Positions 23,191-35,366 of a stretch of DNA of 64,000 nucleotides are shown one piece after another. The stretch spans positions 45,822,934 through 45,886,933 of the forward strand of contig CM039135.1 of the NCBI GenBank assembly GCA_022036555.1, given 5' to 3'. The notes beneath the pieces were generated by a model, which did no database searches, had not been told where the DNA came from, and was given only the letters and a program-made list of their open reading frames with translations. The stretch is from Microstegium vimineum. Taxonomy: Eukaryota; Streptophyta; Magnoliopsida; Poales; Poaceae. A program made the position numbers and the translations under genes. Numbering within the stretch: the first letter of the stretch is position 1; the number at the start of each line of letters is the position of its first letter.

Positions 23191-24607
23191 GCAATAAGCC
23201 CTCGTAGAACCTTTGCGGACCTGGTCATTGCAAAACAGATGACGAGTTAGAAAGTTTCTGCGCTACACTGTTACTGATGTCATTAATTAGGTGGCATTTC
23301 AAGTAAGGCGAGATAATATTCGTATTGTATTGAGGGAAGTTATTATCTGTCAGTAGGTTAACCTTAAAACTCAGAGAGGCACAACTGATGAGAGACAAAA
23401 AGTCAAAGACAAGAAGCAATTTTTTGCAATATTGCAATAGGCTAGTACAGAGTTGTTGCAAGTTATTAAGGGAAAGTTAATCATCTGAAGCCTCGAAATA
23501 GAAATTGCAATTAGTACAGAGTTAGTGTCTCAAGCATGTACATCATTGCACAGGGTACAAGGACAGGGTGCAGTAGTCGATGAGTCCGGTTTGGTGCCTG
23601 TGGGGTTCAGCCCTCACATGGATAGTTGCTTTCTAATAGGCTTAGAGCTTAATTTATTTATGCAGTCTCTCATGCTTTTGACGTTTTCTGAGAGACTTTC
23701 TTTATCAGCTGATGGCTGGAACATTGTAATAATGAATGGTTGAGTGCAAAACTCTTGCAGAGACCGGAATAAAATTCCTTTATCTAAAAAAATAGAATCT
23801 GAAGACTAAGTGCAGTACACACATAATGACTATAAGTCTTTGCTGACCTGGTCTATGCAAGTTCCAGTTGTCATTAGGTGAAAGATTGAGTAAGACTAAA
23901 ACTGTTTGTGTTGCCTTGGAGATGTCACTACTCATTATCATTCAGAGAACCTTAAAAGGTAGCAGGGAAGCAGGTACAGAAACAAATAACCAAACGCAAA
24001 GATGAAAAAGAAACTGATACACATTGGAGAGGTCACATTCAACTCTGAGCTCTAAATAACACACTTGCAGTGAAAGCTAACACATATATTAATATTTGTG
24101 TGCACATCAGTTAGTAGTTCTCCGAGAAAGCAAGATCATGCATACTCAGACTGCTGATTCTGTTTAGATCATGCAGAGTTAGGTTACAATTAACGCGTCA
24201 AGCAAATATATGTATACTTGAAGGATATAAGATTATACTTACGATAGAAGACGTCAATGACAAGGACTGACAGGCCGAATATGAAATGTAAACAGAAAGC
24301 CACCTGTGTTGGGTTGAGTTGGGTTGTGTGTTGTGAGGTTTTGTTGTTGGAATTGGTTCCTCGACCCTTCCTTTATATTTTTCTGTTGGGGGTTCAGGAT
24401 TGGTCCTTGACCACTCCTTTGTAGCTCTCTATTTTCTTTTTCTCTGCGTCGTTCGAGAAAAAAAAGGTCGTCCGCCTTAAGTTTTTCTATATCAATCATT
24501 TAGATTTAAGAAAGTGAAAAGGCTAACTAGCTGTAAACAAGCCTAAAGCAGGGACATATGAGGAAGAAAGGATAGAAAGAGATGGACCAGCAGAGAAACA
24601 ACACTGA

Positions 24608-24750
24608 GGGGGTGTTTGGTTACAGCCCCCTAAACTTTAGTAGCTAAACTTAGGTGATTTTATGCCCTAAACTACCAAACACCCCCCCTAAAGTGCCCCA
24701 TAAACTTTAGTTGATGCACTAAACTTTAGGGGGGTAAACCAAACATGCCC
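24608..24750. mobile_element. Tourist-like MITE
   Basis: Ends GGGGGTGTTTGGTTA and TAAACCAAACATGCCC form an imperfect inverted repeat. Internal copies of CTAAACTTTAG continue the symmetry. TGA trinucleotides flank it (24605-24607 and 24751-24753), consistent with a 3-bp target duplication. Confidence 0.55.
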
Positions 24751-26405
24751 TGAGTAAATCAGTAAAATAAAGCTAGCCAATTTCACAAGAGATGAGGACA
24801 AAACTTCTAATTAATATTGTATTGTATCCATGTGTCAAATTTTAAACCCTTCGTGCTATGCCATGTAGTCTCTAAAGTCTATGACGAAATTTCAGTGCAA
24901 TGCAGCTCTGGAACAGTTCAAGCATGCTAAAATTCCCACTCCTGATTAGCAGAAAGCAGTAACTGGGGATGCCTCTTTCATCTGTCTTGAAACATTTGTC
25001 TCGCCAAAAGCATTTGCAGCACAGACGCAGATGGGATGAGTAAAAGAAAGAAGAGCACAGGAAATTGTTACCAACAGGCCACCTCAGAAATAAATAAGCA
25101 CAAGAGCACAGGAGACTACAAAAAAAAAAAAAAGAAGCTAAAAACCAGAATTTTGTTCATCTGTTAGCTAGGTGGCAGGTTAATATGGAAATGCAATCCT
25201 AGGGGAAAACCGGGTAGACCATGTCATCAAAATCATTCACAGGCTCATCGTCGCTGGAGAATCGACCATCGAACTACCTCAACAGAATAACGCATGCAAA
25301 ATACAGGTAACCTAGCAAGGTACTAATTATTATACAATAATAGCCCACTATGAAATTTCTCTTCCAAATCCGGCCAAGGAGTAATAGCCTACTCCAGATT
25401 TTGGGTTGGTGAACTACTCACATGTCGCAACGCGTGAACAAGGACGAACCTTTGTGCAGGGCTGACGGCCGAGAAGCGCGGCCCGCCGCACGCCGCCCTC
25501 CGGCGACGAGTCGGCGGCGCCGCCGCCGGCACCACATATGCGAGCCAATTGTGGGGCTATCCGTACCGTAGCCCACCACTCTTATGCTCTCCGCCTGCCA
25601 ACAACGCAAATAACTATAAATGCTTCTGTTTCTACCAATAACCAATCTCATTGAAAAAGGTGGGATACTGTCATACTGTTGTTATAATGATCATCTTAAT
25701 TTGGAAGCTTAATAGTGAAATGGGTTGATAATTTGGTGGCGGCCAAATTCCAGGAGGGGCCAGTGAAGCTTATTGGGCCCTGTAAAGTGAAAAGCCTAAA
25801 GAACAAAATAAAGTAGGCTATAATTCCCAATTCTATTGAAGTTTTATTGGGCCAATGGACAAAGGCCTACATCGGCCTCATCAAAACTTTACACGAGTAA
25901 AAACACATACAAAATATTTAGTTTCTCCTTCATCCCTTTACTGGCATGAAATTATTATTTGACAAACTAAAAAAATACATCTTTTCACAATTTTGAATTA
26001 ATCTTTACTAGCTCAAGGGTAGGTCACTCAAGCACATAGGTAGGGGAGAGCTAAAAAACTAGGATGCAAATGAAGACAAGCATACTGCATACACCATTTT
26101 TAGGATCCCGAAACCATGCATGGATTAGGAAGAAATTAAAGAAGATTTAGTGAGTGAGAGTGAGACAGAGGATCTCATCTCATACCGTGTGGACGATTGC
26201 AATCTCTTGGAAAAGGTCGATGAATCCGTCACATGGAGGGTGGCCTTGGTTGACCATACGCAAACATCAAGCACAATAAACATGATCATCATTCGTCCTC
26301 TAACATAAATATATCTGTCACACTTCTCGTTGCCTAAGGGAAGACCGAGTAAAAATAAGGGAAGGTCTCCTTGCTGGATCTCCTTTATCGTCCATGTTAG
26401 ACACA

Positions 26406-26406
<1 letters not shown>

Positions 26407-26445
<39 letters not shown>
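26407..26445. repeat. (ATCT)n microsatellite
   Basis: Nearly ten uninterrupted ATCT units. Confidence 0.95.
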
Positions 26446-28666
26446 ACACTTCTCCTTTGCCTAGGGGGAAGACTAGGGAAAACAAGGGAGGTCCCCTCCT
26501 TGTTAGATCCAGACACATCTGCACTAGATGTTCTTCCATGATGAAAGACGCTAGGGGGCGGCAGGGGGGGGATAATCGCTTGTGATACCGAGCTATTCCC
26601 AATGTGCCCTTGGGGATCCGATGGAGTCATTATATTGGCCATGGTCCATGGACTTTGTGCGTCATCTCACTTGGTCCTAACTTTTGTCTCCTCTTGATGC
26701 ACACACACACATGCAAGAGCCACATATGCAGGATCCAGGAGAGGTAGAGGTAGATGAGAGAGAGAGAGAGAGAAAACTCTAAGGCGTCAACACCGAGCAA
26801 GAGATTTGGGAGAACATGGTTTAGTATTCACAAGACCTTATCAGTGTGGAGAATGGGTGCTTTTGAGTCTCTGAGTCTCCTAGTTCCTTGAGGTCATGTT
26901 GTAGCGTATGTGCACAGAGCAGTGGTGTAGGTAGAGTCATGGATGCACAGGAGGCATCACAACTGGCTACATATGGGGAGGCCGTGTGGAGATACTGATG
27001 CATGGTTTGGGTATGCTATGCATGCACCGACGGAGCTATGCATTGGCCATAGAGGGCTCCGGCCTCCCCTTGCCTGGCAAAAAAAAATGAGGATATATAG
27101 AATACATACTGATTAGCTGATGTGTTGAAATAGTCATGTGTGAGTCCACGAGCCTGTTTGAAACGCAGGAATTACATAGAAATTTTACCGGAATTAGTTC
27201 ATTTTTATAGGAAAAACATAGAAAGAGAGAAAATTTTCCACGTTCCAAACAGGGCTAGCTAATTTAGCCCAATAGATGAGGTTAGGCGTCTGGGCCACAT
27301 ACAAGATCGCTGCACATAGGACCTGACCTGACACCAGTCTAACACGTAAAAAACAGGGAATAAAATTATCTATGAGCCCAAAGCGAAAAGGCCGGAGCAG
27401 CATAGCCATGGATGTCCGACCTGGAGTCCTCGGTGGCGCCGACTGCCTTCCTAGTTGACGAGCCCGTCAGCACCGTCGTCAAAGGCATTTGATTTTGTTT
27501 CTCTCTTTTTTTCCTATAAACTCTTTAGAACCGTAGATCATGTTGTCTAGCAGTGGCTAATTGAGTGATAATTTGTGGCTAATTGAGTGATAATTTGTAT
27601 CGATTGAGATCTTTCGTTATTTGTTCGAGATTTTTTTAACTAGCTTGTTTGCCATTATCCTATAATTGCATTGTTCTTACCATTTTGTAGTTTTATATAC
27701 AAATAATAGTATGACCTCGTACGCGTGTACTATTTACGCACGCGCACATATGTTAAGTTTTTTAAAAATAGAAATGGCTAATAAAGAGATACCTATTTCT
27801 TCATTTTTTCTAGAAAAAAAAATACAAATGTTGGTCTTTAGTCTAAGTTTGACAAAATGCGCCCCCTCCCCCCTTCGTTCGGCCTCAAGCTCCACCACTG
27901 TATGCATGGACAACATGTCCCACATGTCAACCTATGCAAGGGATGTAGGGGGTGGAATGGTAGCAACCACTTTAGTAGGTGGTGGTGTCGAGCTGACAAA
28001 ACCCTTGAACCTCTGCTTGTCATGGGACATGGGATAGGCAAACGAGTCGAACTCAGGATATGAAGAGTGCTACTCAAGCCATCTAATTTAACCAACTCAG
28101 TTAGAATCCCTTCACACAAATATAATTATCACAGACGTCTAATCTCAGAACTCTAAAAATCTTCGTGATCCAAATAAAGTATGGCACGCCGTCTATACAG
28201 TAATGACATCATACTGACATTCAAGTCTTTGAAACTACGTCATTAGTAGTTGAGCGACGTACTGAAATTCAAAGACTATCCATTATCAGAGATCCAAATA
28301 ATCTTGTGTCACCGTACGCATTCCCATCCCATTGGTTATGTTATTTATAAGTAGAAGTCGCGCATGCATACGCAAAGATCGTTCAATGGCAAAGATAGTA
28401 CTAGATAAACATTTCGAGCTTGATCTGCAGGTCACCATCACTGTAATTTATTTATGTTTTGCACGAAGTTACGGTCTCACCTGCTTGCTTTTTCAAGGCA
28501 AAACCCACAAATTACGTACTGATGGAGTGCTGGTGGTGTACTTTGAATTGGCCAAAGTTTTTCCTGACGGCCAGGAGACCAGGTCATGCACTGCACACGG
28601 TTACCTACCTACCGTACGTACTACGATCTGGCACACTAGTGTAGTGTGCAGTCCCGCAGTGACGAC

Positions 28667-30845
28667 ATGGCGATGATGTGTAGCCTCGCCGCCGTCCCGC
28701 TGCTGCTGCTGCAGCTCGTGGCGACGGCCGGAACCACGTGGGTGTGGACGGCTGCGGCGGCGAACATGGGCGGCTGCGTGAGCAAGTGCGGGGACGTGGA
28801 CGTGCCGTACCCGTTCGGCTTCGGCACTAGCAACGGCTGCCACCGGGCGGGCTTCGAGGTCACCTGCGACACCGCGCACAAGCCGCCCAAGCTCTCCCTT
28901 GGGAGGAGCGGCGGCGGTCCGCAGGTGCTGGAGATATCTCTCCGGAACAGCACCGTGCGCGTCCGCAGCACCGTCTGGTCCTTCGCCGCCGCCGCCGCCG
29001 CCGCCGGCACCACGACCGACGCGAGGGTCGACGCCCTCCCCGCCGACCTCCTCTCCCAGTACGCGCTCTCCGCCGCGCGCAACAGCCTCGTCCTCGTCGG
29101 CTGCGGCTTCCGGTTCCAGGTCGCCACCGCCGCCGCCGGTTCCCGCACGTTCGCCTCGTGCGCGCCGTCCTGTCCGGGCGCCGCGCAGCGGCAGCTCCGG
29201 CACGGGCCGTGCGACGGCGCCGGCTGCTGCGAGGCGCCCATCCCGACGACGTCCTTCGGCGTCCGGTTCACCTGGCTGGAGGAGAACGCGACGGCGGCCG
29301 GCGTGGGTGGCGCCCGGCGCGAGCGTGTTCGTGGTGGAGCACGAGTGGTGGCGCGACAGGGAGAACGTGGTTCCGGTCAAGCTGTCGCTCCTCTCCGGCG
29401 GCTCCGGCGGCGGCAATGCCACCGGATTCGTCATCCCGGCCGTCCTCGACTGGGCTCTGAACACGTTGTCGTCGTGCGCGGCGGCGGCGAAGATGCCTGG
29501 CTTTGGCTGCGTCAGCAGAAACAGCCAGTGCCTCAACGCCACCGACAGCGCCGATGGCTATTTCTGCCGGTGCAACGATGGCTACAGAGGCAACCCTTAC
29601 GTGCCCGGTGGCTGCCGGGAGCTCGAAGGCATCTCGCAGCCGGTAAGCTTGATCCAACCACCTTGAAAGTATCTCAATTTTGACAAATAATTACATAGAA
29701 AATTATAAAGATTTATGATATTCAATAGACATACTATGAAAATATAGTTAATAAAAAATCTAATAATACTTAGTTGATATCATAAATATTATTATATTAT
29801 CGTATATGTTTGGTTAAACTTAAGATACTGATTGATGACATGTTTCTGCTGGCGCATTTTTGGCTATGGGGGTTGGCATTGGTATGTTCCTTTTGCTTCT
29901 GGTTCTTGCTGCCATCTTTACAACAAAACGGCTCAAGATACACAAAGCCAAGAAAATGAGTCAGAAATTCTTCAGGCAAAACCGAGGGTTACTGCTTCAA
30001 CAGCTGGTTGACAAAGACATTGCCCAAGGGATGATCTTCAGCTTGGAAGAGCTTGAGAAGGCAACAAACAAGTTCGACGAGTCTCGCATCCTCGGCGACG
30101 GAGGGCATGACACGGTCTATAAAGGCATACTCTCGAACCAACGTGTCGTCGCCATTAAAAAGTCGAGACTCGTGATTCAGAAGGAGATTGAAGAGTTCAT
30201 CAACGAAGTTGCCATCCTCTCGCAGATAAACCACAGAAATGTAGTGAAGCTTTTTGGATGTTGCCTCGAGACAGAAGTTCCGTTGCTGGTCTACGAGTTC
30301 ATTCCAAATGGCACACTATATGCACACCTTCATGTTGACGACGACAGCCCTCAAAACACATTATTGGCATGGAAAGACCGGCTACGTATCGCCTCCGAAG
30401 TTGCTAGTTCCCTCGCCTATCTTCACGCAGCAGCTTCAACGTCAGTGGTGCACAGGGACATCAAGACATCCAACATCCTGCTTGATGATCGATTGACGGC
30501 GAAAGTGTCGGACTTCGGCGCCTCTAGAGGCATCGAAATCGATCAGTCGGGAGTGACGGCGGCGAGCATACAGGGAACATTTGGATATATGGATCCTGAG
30601 TACTACTACACGAGGCGACTGACCGACAAAAGTGATGTCTATAGCTACGGTGTCATGCTTGTTGAGCTTCTAACAGGAAAGAAGCCAGTCGTATACGTTT
30701 CGCCTGAAGGTCAGTGAGATACTAGATGAGCAGGTCAACCCGAGAAGGAAAAGAGGAGGGCAAACAAGGGAAGGTCAGTGAGATACTAGATGAGCAGGTC
30801 ACCCGAGAAGGAAAAGAGGAGGGCAAACAAGAGGAGGGCAAACAA
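28667..30845 (+). pseudogene. WAK/WAKL gene with frameshift and lost kinase C-lobe
   Basis: Exon 1 (28667-29642) encodes a signal peptide, the wall-binding region (CVSKCGDVDVPYPFGFG), a Cys-rich middle with CDGAGCC, and an EGF-like end (CNDGYRGNPYVPGGC). It is very GC-rich. The frame changes near 29303, with WVAPGASVFVVEHEWW continuing in another frame. There is no separate EGF-Ca exon. The second coding block starts about 29845 with a transmembrane helix (GVGIGMFLLLLVLAAIF) and the kinase (GDGGHDTVYKG, VAIKKS, HRDIKTSN, DFGASRG, GTFGYMDPEYY). The glycine loop has Asp-Gly-Gly-His-Asp in place of GGGHG. The kinase stops at 30717 after VSPEG, lacking the last third. A tandemly duplicated remnant of a later kinase segment (EILDEQV-like) follows. 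No AG acceptor is obvious just before the second block. Confidence 0.75.
30709..30845. repeat. 64-bp tandem duplication at the break point of the WAK kinase
   Basis: A unit starting GGTCAGTGAGATACTAGATG and ending GGGCAAACAA occurs at 30709 and again at 30773, with a partial third copy (GAGGAGGGCAAACAA) at 30831-30845. The unit begins inside the last kinase codons. Confidence 0.85.
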
Positions 30846-31465
30846 ATTTGAGGGTCAAACTCAAAGTCCAACTCCAGCCATAGTCCCTAATTTGGAGGAA
30901 GAGGAATAGGAGGCCCTCTTTCCTGGGGACCCGAAACTAAACTTTGAGAACCCTCCTAAAATGGGAGCCCAAATAGGAGGTGCATTGAAGTGATTTTTTT
31001 TACCAAGTCCCTAAATTTAGAATATGAACCTGTTTAGGGGCTCCACTCGAGTTGCTCTAAGTCAGTATTCACACTGTTTTTTGATGGAACAATATTCACA
31101 CTGTTGATTTGAGTTCATCAAAGTCATTGTCCAAATTAGTAGTGTCATGTTAAAATTATCAAACACTAGAATTTTCCTAATAATAAGTGAAAAATTTACA
31201 GTTTGTAGAAGCCTTGTAACGGTGATAGCCTCGTCGCGCAGTTCCATTCGCTCCTAATAGAGGGAGATCTTGTACAGATAATCAATCTGCCCGTCACAGA
31301 GGAGGAAGACGAGGCAGGTGGAGATGGATCTAGAGAGTCTACATGGTTCAGAGAAGCTCACTCCTCGTAATGCAGGAGCAAGGAGCTGTGAGGTGCACCG
31401 TGTTGCTCGACCATATAGTATGAAAAATAATGCAGGGGGTCCGTCAGGGAGAGGGAGGAAGCAAG
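30846..31465. other. region between the truncated WAK and the solo LTR
   Basis: About 30865-31062 is MITE-like (CCAACTCCAGCCATAGTCCC to CCACTCGAGTTGCTCT). The remainder has no clear gene, except that the last bases before the LTR appear to be part of a WAK tail (see the LTR at 31471). Confidence 0.35.
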
Positions 31466-31470
31466 CCGAC

Positions 31471-32313
31471 TGTTGGAGAATAGGCTTCCTCCGAACGGAT
31501 AAGAATGTAGGGAAAGTGACTTTACTCGCCTGGGAGGGACCTTCACGGGTGCCGAAGGTCTTCACCAGGGAGGTTGGTTTGGAAGCGTGATCGAATGGAG
31601 CTTTCGCGGATGCCGAAGGCCCACCAGAGTGGCGGTGGTAAACAAAACCCTAGAATCGGGGAAGTTGTCTCTCTTTATTACGGTGGGTGGTGACCCCCTT
31701 TATAATACACTGTTCATAAAGTAGATGTTATTACATTGGTGCCCTCTATCTACTCCGGAATATCCTGCGGATATTCTGGGGCCTTCTCTAGATCCCCCGA
31801 GGGGCTTTCTGGGGACCTATCCACCTGTTGGGTCTACTGGGCCGCATCTGGGTTGGTACGGTGGAGGCTCAGGAGGCCATCTTGGACGCCCGCCTCAGAG
31901 GTCCACCGCCCCCATTACGAAGGTCCTCGGGCCCTTTACCTTCGCTGGATCGATGCCAGCGGTCTCGGGCATCTTTCCGGGGATCAGCCTTCGCATCCGC
32001 CTGCGGGGGCCATGTCGTCGGAGGTCATCATCCTCAATGCTCTTCGCGCCGATGGTCTTCGCTGCGTCGCCCTGCGGAGGTTGAGGCCTTCGCCTTCATC
32101 GTGCCTGCATATAGAAAACACGCCAAAACACCCTTTGCCGGCGCGGCTGCCATCCTAGGGCCTTCGCTTGACCCGATGGTCGCTTGAGATGGCGGTCTAC
32201 CTGCATGGGCGGAAAGCGAACCGAAGACATACCTTAGGTTATCTCCGCAGCAGGGTGAGCGGCCTTTCGGAGCCTTCGCTCATATTTGTGCCTTCGCGAT
32301 CTCTGTCCCAACA
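31471..32313. mobile_element. solo LTR, 843 bp, target duplication CCGAC
   Basis: The ends are TGTTGG and CCAACA, a perfect inverted terminus of the TG...CA type. The same five bases CCGAC lie directly before (31466-31470) and after (32314-32318). There is no internal region or second LTR. The body is rich in CCTTCG and CGAAGG motifs. Solo LTRs arise by recombination between the two LTRs of a full element. Confidence 0.85.
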
Positions 32314-32380
32314 CCGACAACACAACATGGAAGAAGAAATTGCTGTCAGCAAGTTTTCCTCGATGATATTGTTTCAGGAT
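32314..32380 (+). pseudogene. WAK C-terminal tail remnant split by the solo LTR
   Basis: When the LTR and one CCGAC copy are removed, the flanks read EASRQHNMEEEIAVS in a single frame, matching the family tail (EASRQYTMEEEILLS at 50.2 kb). Only this tail is recognisable. It may be the lost end of the truncated 28.7 kb WAK. Confidence 0.5.
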
Positions 32381-32693
32381 GGAGGCAATACAACAATCAA
32401 CTGGCTATGCAGGGATATAGTTTTCAGCTGGGCGTGAAATGTCTTTTGTATCTGTTCATCAATCCAAATTGTCCCCTTTTTATTTTCACTCCTATTTAAC
32501 TGAACATTTGTAATCTGTACATACTATGCTACCTCCTATAATGAAACGGCAGAGCACCTGACTCTCTATTCGCTCAAAAACATTGCTTCAGAATTGCAGA
32601 AATAGACATAGCTTGGAGAATGGAGATCATAGGAAAGCCATGATCAGCAGTTCATCAGAATCTGTGTTTATGAATATCTCAGCAGTTGGATGT

Positions 32694-35366
32694 ATGGAGA
32701 AGTTAGCGAGTAGGAGAGTTGTATTTAAGGTGGCTGTGGCTGCAGCAGCACTGCTACAGATGTTGCATGCAGGTGCAGTGGCGCAAGAAATGGCTAATTG
32801 CAGCACTCACTGTGGCAATTTCAGCATCTCCTACCCCTTTGGAATTGAGCCTGGCTGCTACCATCTTGGCTTCAACCTCAGTTGTGATCACTCGCACAAT
32901 CCACCCAAGCTATTCCTCAGTGATGGCACAGTGCAGGTTCTTGGGATATCCATTCCTAGTGGCACGGTGCGCATCAACAGCAGAAGCATCGTGCCATCGC
33001 CAGCTCCTAATGCTGCTATAGATGGCATGATGAACAAGACAGGGAGGTACCACACATGGATTAGCCTCAGAAAGGGTGGCCCATTCTTTGTCTCTCCAGA
33101 TAAGAACAGGTTCCTGGTGCTGTCTTGCCACAATGTCCAAGTCCTCCTCCTTGGAGAGGATGACAACATTGTAAATGCCTGCGCCACTTATTGTCCACCA
33201 GCCCCTGGGAAAAACCAATCTTTTCAGTATCCAATGCGCAATGAGTGCTCTGGAATTGGCTGTTGCAGTGCATCCATCCCGAAAGGCTATACTTCCTACA
33301 GCATCCAGGTCCAACCTCCCAGTAATATTTCTGAGTTTGATGCAGAGTCTTCGGTGTACATAGCTGAGGAGGGATCCTACAATGTCACACGCCTGATCTT
33401 TGAAACTGTTGATGCTCTCCCAGCCTCACTGGACTGGGTGATCAGCAACTTAACATGCAGTACAGAATCACCTACCATGCCATCTGCATGCCGCAGCAGA
33501 AACAGCTCATGTGAAAACTATACAAGCTATATTTACAGTGGTTACCGTTGTCGCTGTTCTGCAGGGTATCAAGGAAACCCATACATACAAGATGGGTGCA
33601 AAGGTATACATGTTAAAGCAATCTACTTCCATTTCCTTACAATACACATCTGAAATGATTTCATATTGATGTGATGACAGTTTAATGCCTTCTGAGATAT
33701 ATCTAAATCTTCCATAGGTGTTACTGGTTTACTAGTGTTTTAAATAATGGTATTTTATTTTTGTTTGTTTAGACATTGATGAGTGTGCACTTTGGGAACT
33801 CCACTCATGCTATGGAACCTGCATAAATATGCCTGGGACATTTCATTGTCAATGCCCTGATGGAACATATGGCAACCCCTTCACAGAAGGGGGATGCATC
33901 AAGATCAAGAGTTCCTTTGAAGGTGACAATTACATCATGGATTACCTAAGTTTTCTATATAACAAACTTCATGCGTTTTTTATATACCTAAGTTTTGCAG
34001 AAGCTGGGTAGTTGAGGTTGACTAATTTTTCAACTCTCTTTTACACATGAGAAATTGATACAAATGAATTCTTTAACAATATTTAATGTGCATCGTACTG
34101 TTAGTAGAGGTGGTATTTTTTATATTTAACTTTGTTTTTTCAAAACAAATTTCAGGTTTAACCATAGGCCTGATAGTCGGTTGTGGCTCAATTTTATTTG
34201 CTCTGGCCTTTTGTGGACCCTTCATAACACATAAGATTAAGCAAAGGAAGGCCCAAAAAGCAAAAGAAAGATTTTTCAATCAAAATCGTGGTTTACTACT
34301 GCAGCAGTTAATATCACAGAATGCAGGTATTGGTGACAGGATGATTATCACCTTAGCAGAGCTGGAGAAGGCCACAAACAGTTTTGACAAATCTCGCGAG
34401 GTTGGTGGTGGAGGACATGGCATTGTGTACAAAGGAATATTAGACCTACATGTAGTGGCCATCAAGAAATCAAAAGTAGTGGTGCAACGAGAAATCAACG
34501 AGTTCATAAATGAGGTTGCAATTCTTTCTCAAATCAACCATAGAAACGTGGTGAAGCTCCTGGGGTGCTGCCTTGAGACAGAAGTTCCATTATTAGTATA
34601 CGAGTTCATTTCAAATGGAACACTTTCTTACCATCTTCATGTTGAAGGGCCATTATCGTTATCATGGGATGCCCGGCTACGAATTGCAATTGAAATTTCT
34701 AGAGCTCTGGCCTATCTACATTCAGATAGTTCAATGCCAATATTCCACAGAGATATCAAGTCTTCTAACATACTGCTTGATGATAATTTAACAGCTAAAG
34801 TGTCGGACTTTGGAGCTTCAAGGTATGTTCCAATCAACCAGACAGGAGTGACTACAGCTGTCCAGGGAACATTTGGTTATTTGGATCCCATGTACTATTA
34901 CACCGGCAGGCTGACAGACAAGAGTGACGTTTTTAGCTTTGGTGTTCTCCTTGTTGAACTGCTCACCAGAAAGAAACCATCTCTCTACAATTCTGACAGC
35001 GGCCACAGTCTTGTTTCACATTTTGTCTCACTGCTCATAGAAGGTGACTTGGTTAATATACTAGATCCACAAGTCATGGAAGAGGGAGATGGTGAAGTCC
35101 AAGAAGTAGCTGCGCTAGCAGCAACGTGCACCAAACTGAATGGGGAAGGCCGGCCTACAATGAAAGAAGTGGAGATGGCACTCGAAACCTTGCGAGCTAA
35201 GAAGCTGCCTGATAGTACGCGTAACCTGCTATCATCAGGGGAATATGAATATGATGGGCACGGAATTGCAACTCGTTACATGCCAGTTCGAGGGGTTGTG
35301 ATTGGAGCAAGTAGACGGTATAGCATGGAGGAGGAAATTTTGCTGTCAGCAGGATATGCTCGGTGA
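32694..35366 (+). CDS. WAK/WAKL receptor-like kinase, intact
   Basis: Exons 32694-33603, 33773-33922 and 34156-35366 join in phase 1 with GT-AG borders and give 756 residues. An in-frame ATG at 32640 would add 18 residues; I chose 32694 because it places a signal peptide (about 1-31) at the start. The galacturonan-binding region (CSTHCGNFSISYPFGIEPGC) is at about 36-55, then CSGIGCC, then an EGF-like end NPYIQDGC. Exon 2 is one Ca2+-binding EGF module (DIDECALWELHSCYGTC). A transmembrane helix lies near 354-377. The kinase has GGGGHG at 437-442, Lys457, HRDIK with Asp553 and DFG at 571-573, so it is an active-type RD kinase. It should sit in the plasma membrane, bind pectin outside and signal inside. 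The tail is SRRYSMEEEILLSAGYAR. This is one of two unbroken WAKs here. Confidence 0.93.

Larger units (their letters stand above)
23192..28666. other. intergenic region between divergent WAK genes
   Basis: Mostly AT-rich DNA. A small open frame at 24254-24499 (-) has no recognisable domain and is not called as a gene. About 27150-27257 looks like a small MITE with ends AGCCTGTTTGAAACG and CGTTCCAAACAGGGCT. A 22-bp unit is duplicated in tandem near 27553-27597. The last few hundred bases are the probable promoter of the 28.7 kb WAK, with a TATA-like TTATTTATAAG near 28341. Confidence 0.4.

Noticed and set aside
24254..24499. Minus-strand frame of 81 codons upstream of the 20-23 kb WAK
   Set aside because: No domain, no partner exon and no sign of conservation; Gln/Asn/Thr-rich low complexity.
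28601..29542. Minus-strand frame of 313 codons opposite the GC-rich WAK exon
   Set aside because: An antisense shadow with low-complexity Ala/Arg/Gly content.
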